In this document: one piece after another, positions 59,966 through 64,000 of the stretch | How positions within the stretch are numbered: the stretch's first letter is position 1 | How the letters are laid out: each line of letters starts with the position of its first letter | Assembly: GCA_944328495.1 (NCBI GenBank) | Contig: CALVHR010000003.1 | Span: forward strand, 1 to 64,000 | Reading direction: 5' to 3' | Length of the DNA: 64,000 nt | DNA from: an uncultured Clostridia bacterium | GTDB lineage: Bacteria; Bacillota; Clostridia; Christensenellales; Borkfalkiaceae | Program-made: the position numbers and the translations under genes | The notes under the pieces: generated by a model | The model's database searches: none | What the model was told of the DNA's origin: nothing | What the model saw: the letters and a program-made list of their open reading frames with translations, nothing else

Positions 59966-60772
59966 TCATCCGATTTGAGACGTTTGCGGCGGGATGGGAG
60001 ACTCGCAGTCCTGGGAAGGGTAATGTCCGAATTCGTGGCGGTAGTTGCGCAGGAAGGTCGGATAACTGCGGTAACCGAGCAGTTCGCATACGTGCAGGAC
60101 GGAATGACCGCGTTTGAGATAATCGCGAGCGGCATACATTTTTTTCAGACGTACGTATTGCATGATGCCGATATTCATGGTTTTGGCAAATGTATGACAC
60201 AGGTAAGACTGGGACACAAACAGATAATCCGCAATCGTTTCGACGGTGATGGGTTTATCGAGGTTGGAGCAAATGAAGTCGATGGCTCGTTTGACGAGGG
60301 GCGGAAAATCGGATTGCCGCACGTCGTTTTCTTCCGTTCCGTAGATGAGGGTGACGAGCAATTCGGTCAAAAACGAAGTGAGCAGGGCGTAAAGCGGTTC
60401 CGGGGCATAGGTGTCCGCGTACTTGTCAAACTTTAAAAACAGATCGCGCACGGGTTCGCCGACTCGTTTTTGCAGGCAGTAAGGCGCTTGTATCGCAGAC
60501 GGGAGCAATTCGGGTGCAAAATTGATAACGCAACGTTCGTAATTGCGTTGTGGAGGCACCTGCAACACATGATACATGCCGGGAGGAACTAAAAAAATGG
60601 TGTCAGAAGTGAATTCGTATGCCGTATTTTCCACAAGAAAAGTTCCCGATCCATTCATTACGAACAAGATTTCATAGGTAGTATGACAGTGGTTTGTGAA
60701 CTTTTCGCGGTCTGAAAATTCAGTGCGGCTGTGAAAGAATTCAATGTATTTGTAATTTATGGAATTAAACAT
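59966..60772 (-). CDS. AraC family transcriptional regulator
   Basis: The 268-residue regulator has an N-terminal cupin-like ligand domain (NHCHTTYEILFVMNGSG, VPPGMYHVLQ at about 28-75) and a C-terminal double helix-turn-helix. The first motif is TVETIADYLFVSQSYLCHTF and the second is SVLHVCELLGYRSYPTFLRNYRHEFGHYPS over the last 45 residues. Such proteins sense a sugar or its derivative. It is divergent from the sugar isomerase operon across a 116-base gap that holds a 9-bp inverted repeat, so it likely activates that operon. Confidence 0.9.
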   Translation of the reverse strand: MFNSINYKYIEFFHSRTEFSDREKFTNHCHTTYEILFVMNGSGTFLVENTAYEFTSDTIFLVPPGMYHVLQVPPQRNYERCVINFAPELLPSAIQAPYCLQKRVGEPVRDLFLKFDKYADTYAPEPLYALLTSFLTELLVTLIYGTEENDVRQSDFPPLVKRAIDFICSNLDKPITVETIADYLFVSQSYLCHTFAKTMNIGIMQYVRLKKMYAARDYLKRGHSVLHVCELLGYRSYPTFLRNYRHEFGHYPSQDCESPIPPQTSQIG

Positions 60773-60800
60773 GACTTAATTATACATGAAAAAAGCAGAA

Positions 60801-60857
60801 AATGCAATACAAGTGGGCAATTATTACTATTGCATTCCAAAAAATATATTGTATAAT
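60801..60857 (+). promoter_or_regulatory. Promoter and inverted repeat of the sugar isomerase operon
   Basis: TTGCAT (60830-60835) and TATAAT (60852-60857) are 16 bp apart. AATGCAATA (60801-60809) and TATTGCATT (60828-60836) form a perfect 9-bp inverted repeat whose second arm covers the -35, a good place for AraC-type activator binding. Confidence 0.65.
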
Positions 60858-60888
60858 AGAAAGAGACATAAAAAAGGCGAGCAAATGA

Positions 60889-61659
60889 ATGAAAAAAGAC
60901 ATTGAGATCGCCGCGCAGATGTATACGGTGCGGCAGTACACGCAGACGGAAGAAGGGATTGCCGAATCGCTCGGGAAAATAAAGGAAATCGGCTATACTT
61001 CCGTGCAGATATCTGCGTTTGGGGCATACCGACCCGAATTCGTACGGGATTTGCTGCAAGAAAACGGCTTGCGTGCGGTTGTGACGCATACGCCGTATGA
61101 AAGGATCACGGGCGATACGGAAAGGGTGATCGAAGAGCATAAAATTATGCAAGTCCCTTTTGTGGGACTCGGGTATCGGCGGTTCAGTTCGCTTGACGAA
61201 ACGGACGCTTTTTTGGACGAGATCCTGCCGGCGGCGCGGAAAATACGCGATGCGGGATTGCGTTTTGCATACCATAATCATCAATGGGAGTTTGTGCGCT
61301 TTCACGGGGTTCGCCCGATGGATCGTATTTTGGAGCGCACTTCGCCCGATGAATTTGCGCTGATCGCGGATGCGTATTGGCTGCAATACGCGGGGGTATC
61401 GCCGCAAAAATTTTTGCGTGAAAATGCGGAGCGGATCGCGCTGGTGCATTTCAAGGATATGTGTATCGACGCATCGGAAGGGACGCAGCGTTTTGCGGAG
61501 ATCGGTGCGGGCAACATGGATCACGACGAGCTTGTTTCAGTGATGCGCGAAACGGGCATCGGGTGTGCGGCGGTAGAGCAGGATGACTGTTACGGAGAGG
61601 ATCCGTTTGCATGTCTGCGGCGCAGCCGCGAATATATTCAAAGCCGTTACGGCATTTAG
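60889..61659 (+). CDS. Sugar phosphate isomerase/epimerase (xylose isomerase-like TIM barrel)
   Basis: The 256-residue TIM barrel has the features of the AP_endonuc_2 family: IAAQMYTVRQYT at the first strand, IGYTSVQISAFG, FAYHNHQWEF at about residues 125-134, and metal-ligand-type residues in HFKDMCID and AVEQDDCYG. Members isomerise or epimerise sugars, sugar acids or inositols, some with keto-glycoside substrates. The catalytic substrate is not fixed. It is first in an operon with a second such protein and a dehydrogenase. RBS is AAGGCGAG. Confidence 0.85.
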   Translation: MKKDIEIAAQMYTVRQYTQTEEGIAESLGKIKEIGYTSVQISAFGAYRPEFVRDLLQENGLRAVVTHTPYERITGDTERVIEEHKIMQVPFVGLGYRRFSSLDETDAFLDEILPAARKIRDAGLRFAYHNHQWEFVRFHGVRPMDRILERTSPDEFALIADAYWLQYAGVSPQKFLRENAERIALVHFKDMCIDASEGTQRFAEIGAGNMDHDELVSVMRETGIGCAAVEQDDCYGEDPFACLRRSREYIQSRYGI

Positions 61660-61667
61660 GAGGACGC

Positions 61668-62525
61668 ATGGAAATACGGCTGAGTGCGTTTGCGGACGAA
61701 GCGTCCGCGGATTTATTACGGCAGATCGAAACATTGCACAGGGAACGCATTCCGCTCATTGAGCTTCGCGGGGTCAACGGAAAGAACGTTGCGGAGCTTG
61801 AGGACGAAGAGGCGTTGCGCTGCCGCGAACAGTTGGGTGCCGGAGGAATTGCCGTCTGGTCGATCGGGTCGCCGTTGGGCAAGATCGGAGTGCGCGAAGA
61901 TTTTTCGCAGCACTTGAAAAAGGCGGAGCGGGTATTTCGTTTGGCAAATATTTTTGCTACGGCACGCGTGCGTGTCTTTTCCTTTTATACGGACGCGCCC
62001 GAACGTGACGAAGCGGAGGTGTTTGCGCGGATGCGCGCGATGTCGGAGCTTGCGAAGGAATACGGCGTGACGCTGTATCACGAGAACGAAAAGGAGATCT
62101 ACGGAGATATTCCCGTGCGCAACGCAAAACTTTTGGACAATATCCCCGAGTTGCATTGTGTGTTCGATCCTGCAAATTACGTGCAATGCGGTGCGGATAT
62201 TGCAAAGGCGCTGGAACTGTTGGAAGACAGGATCGATTATTATCATGTGAAAGATGCCCTGTACGCGGGCGGGGAGGTCGTTCCCGCAGGCAGAGGCGAT
62301 GGGCAGCTTTCCCGCATGATCGGCGGGATCCGAAAAGATACGGTCCTTACGCTCGAGCCGCATTTGACCGTTTTTGACGGTTATACGGGCATCGACCGCA
62401 CCGAACTTCGGCACAAATATCGTTATAATTCGGCGGCGGAAGCATTTTCTGCGGCGGCGGAGGCTTTGCGCGGGCTGTTGCGCGAAAATTCATTCACGGA
62501 GGCAAACGGAGTATGGAAAAAGTAA
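61668..62525 (+). CDS. Sugar phosphate isomerase/epimerase (second copy type)
   Basis: The 285-residue TIM-barrel protein starts MEIRLSAFADEAS and keeps the family strands IELRGVNGKNV, VTLYHENEKEIYGD, HCVFDPANYVQCG, DYYHVKDAL and LTLEPHL, which hold probable metal-binding Glu, Asp and His. It is not close to the upstream protein in sequence, so the two probably act at different steps. The start at 61668 follows TAGGAGG. It overlaps the dehydrogenase gene by 13 bases. Confidence 0.85.
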   Translation: MEIRLSAFADEASADLLRQIETLHRERIPLIELRGVNGKNVAELEDEEALRCREQLGAGGIAVWSIGSPLGKIGVREDFSQHLKKAERVFRLANIFATARVRVFSFYTDAPERDEAEVFARMRAMSELAKEYGVTLYHENEKEIYGDIPVRNAKLLDNIPELHCVFDPANYVQCGADIAKALELLEDRIDYYHVKDALYAGGEVVPAGRGDGQLSRMIGGIRKDTVLTLEPHLTVFDGYTGIDRTELRHKYRYNSAAEAFSAAAEALRGLLRENSFTEANGVWKK

Positions 62526-63682
62526 AATTCGGGATCATCGGCGTAGGCAACATGGGCTTCGGGCATCTGAAATTTTTTTATGAAAACAAGATTGCGAACG
62601 GAGTATGCACGGCGCTCGCCGATTCGAACGCGAAGAGGCTGGATACGGCAAAAGCGGCGTGCCCCGGCGACTATGCGTGTTATTCTTCGGGCGAAGACCT
62701 GATCGATTGTGCCGATGTGGATGCGGTGATCATCGCCGTGCCGCATTATCAGCATCCTCCGCTTGCGATCCGTGCGCTGAAGCGCGGGTTGAACGTCGTG
62801 TGTGAAAAACCTGCCGGAGTGTATACGAAGCAGGTCAAGGAAATGAATGCGGTCGCGGCGGAGAGCAAGGCGCTCTTTACGATGATGTACAATCAGCGCA
62901 CCAACCCTCTGTATAAAAAGATGCACGAATTGGTGAAGAACGGAGAGATCGGAGAGATACGTCGGGTAAATTGGATCATAACGAACTGGTTCCGCACGCA
63001 ATTTTATTACGATTCGGGTGCATGGCGCGCGACGTGGAAAGGGGAAGGCGGCGGAGTGCTGATGAATCAGTGCCCGCATCAGCTCGATCTTTTGCAGTGG
63101 ATCTGCGGCATGATGCCGACAAAAGTGCGTGCGTTTTGTCATTTCGGGAAATGGCACCGCATGGAGACGGAGGACGACGTTACGGCGTATTTGGAATTTC
63201 CGAACGGCGCAACCGGTTCGTTTGTTACGACCACTGCAGATGCACCCGGTACCAATCGTTTTGAGATTTTAGGTTCGCGGGGTAAGATCGTGTGTGAAAA
63301 AGATGAGTTAACTGTTTGCCGACTCAAAGAAGATTTACAGGAGTTTTTGAATAATAATCCGAATGCGTTCGCGGAACCGGAGTATAGCGTTGAAGTGATT
63401 CCGCAAAACGGAAGCAATCCGCAACATGTGGGGATACTGAACAATTTTGCGAATGCGGTGCTTGGCTTGGAACCGCTGTACGTGGACGGCCGCGAGGGAT
63501 TGCGGTGCGTCGAGCTCATAAATTCGATGTTGCTTTCTTCGTGGCTGGATAAGACGGTAGAGCTGCCGGTAGATGAAGACGAGTATCTTGCAGAGCTTCA
63601 AAAACGCATTGACGTATCCCGCGAAAAGGGGACAAAAGATATTTTGATCGACAATTCCATGTCGTTCGGCGGCACAAAATAA
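62513..63682 (+). CDS. Gfo/Idh/MocA family oxidoreductase
   Basis: The 389-residue NAD(P)-dependent dehydrogenase has a Rossmann domain (KFGIIGVGNMGFGHL at residues 4-18), the family signature VCEKPAGVYTKQ with catalytic-type Lys at about residue 102, and the second half with GGVLMNQCPHQLDLLQWICG that carries the conserved Asp/His pair. It oxidises or reduces a sugar or cyclitol hydroxyl. With two epimerase-like proteins and a 2-keto-3-deoxygluconate-kinase-like gene it suggests a pathway through keto-sugars or sugar acids. Confidence 0.9.
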   Translation: MEKVKFGIIGVGNMGFGHLKFFYENKIANGVCTALADSNAKRLDTAKAACPGDYACYSSGEDLIDCADVDAVIIAVPHYQHPPLAIRALKRGLNVVCEKPAGVYTKQVKEMNAVAAESKALFTMMYNQRTNPLYKKMHELVKNGEIGEIRRVNWIITNWFRTQFYYDSGAWRATWKGEGGGVLMNQCPHQLDLLQWICGMMPTKVRAFCHFGKWHRMETEDDVTAYLEFPNGATGSFVTTTADAPGTNRFEILGSRGKIVCEKDELTVCRLKEDLQEFLNNNPNAFAEPEYSVEVIPQNGSNPQHVGILNNFANAVLGLEPLYVDGREGLRCVELINSMLLSSWLDKTVELPVDEDEYLAELQKRIDVSREKGTKDILIDNSMSFGGTK

Positions 63683-63704
63683 AAGTTTGCGGGAGGAGCG
63701 GGAT

Positions 63705-64000
63705 ATGCGCGCGGTAACGCTTGGAGAGATCATGTTGCGCCTGACGCCGCCCGGTGCAAAGCGCCTGGGGCAAACGGCGGAATTTGAGGCCTGTTACGGC
63801 GGAGCCGAAGCGAATGTGGCGTATGCGCTGTCGCTGTTCGGAGCCGAAGCCGTGTTTGTAAGCAAAGTGCCCGAAAATGCATTGGGCAGCGCGGCGGTGG
63901 ATTCACTCCGTGCGGGCGGCGTACAAACGCGGTTTATATTGCGCGGCGGCGAGCGCCTCGGCGTTTATTATCTCGAACGCGGATGCGCATTCCGCGCCGG
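63705..64000 (+). CDS. PfkB family sugar kinase, KdgK-like (partial)
   Basis: The first 98 codons are inside the window; the gene runs off the right end. The start follows GGGAGGAG. MRAVTLGEIMLRLTPPG, FEACYGGAEANVAYALS, FVSKVPENALG and the RAGGV segment match the N-terminal half of PfkB kinases of the 2-dehydro-3-deoxygluconokinase type, which feed sugar acids into the Entner-Doudoroff-like route. Active-site residues lie beyond the window, so the type is a judgement from the first third only. Confidence 0.75.
   Translation, partial: MRAVTLGEIMLRLTPPGAKRLGQTAEFEACYGGAEANVAYALSLFGAEAVFVSKVPENALGSAAVDSLRAGGVQTRFILRGGERLGVYYLERGCAFRA

Noticed and set aside
1..64000. CRISPR arrays, phage or toxin-antitoxin systems, restriction systems
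   Set aside because: No spaced short repeats, cas-like, integrase, capsid or methylase/endonuclease motifs were found on either strand.

Overview
The window reads as a chromosomal segment of a spore-forming, low-to-mid GC Gram-positive anaerobe (Bacillota, probably class Clostridia). The reasons are spoVAC, a lysine and a glycine riboswitch of the Firmicutes kind, sigma-A type promoters (TTGACA, 17 bp, TATAAT) ahead of many genes, strong AGGAGG-like ribosome binding sites, lipoprotein-type solute-binding proteins, and sugar ABC transporters without their own ATPase. A gut origin is an inference from the glycan genes.

Layout. 0-14 kb is mostly housekeeping: a small conserved protein, two sugar/maltose-type O-acetyltransferases, a zinc-ribbon membrane protein, rarA, ychF, argS, a phosphoglycolate-phosphatase-like HAD enzyme, a tetR-glycosyltransferase-membrane protein operon, a DUF6062-like Cys protein, a lipid kinase, an ECF S-component-like protein and tRNA-Thr(CGT). 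A tRNA-like 3' fragment and a promoter-terminator unit that may encode a small RNA lie at 14.2-14.5 kb.

14.66-32.7 kb is a single unidirectional array without a convincing internal terminator: a GH130 enzyme, an ABC sugar importer (binding protein and two permeases), a LacI regulator, two related lipoproteins that look like clan GH-A glycosidases, two other surface proteins, a very large FAD protein with about 107-residue tandem repeats, and a sialate-O-acetylesterase-like (SASA) surface protein. A phosphohexomutase follows at 32.8 kb. 34.5-46.8 kb is a second glycan locus: LacI, GH2 beta-mannosidase-like enzyme, a transporter whose two permease genes are fused by a deletion, its binding protein, a clan GH-A-like lipoprotein and a 1539-residue multi-module SASA lipoprotein. 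Together these suggest use of an acetylated beta-mannoside: esterases deacetylate, surface hydrolases cut, ABC importers take up oligosaccharides, GH2 and GH130 release mannose or mannose 1-phosphate, and the mutase converts the latter. The substrate is inferred, not shown.

46.9-50.2 kb holds a glycine riboswitch followed by a Na+/alanine-glycine symporter and a neurotransmitter:sodium symporter family protein. 50.4-54.3 kb holds spoVAC convergent with a lysine-riboswitch-controlled asd-dapA-dapB operon. 54.4-59.9 kb is an operon of a DUF624-like membrane protein, a methyltransferase, hslO (Hsp33), and a TPR and a HEAT-like protein. 60-64 kb has an AraC regulator divergent from two sugar isomerase/epimerases, a Gfo/Idh/MocA dehydrogenase and a KDG-kinase-like gene cut by the window end.
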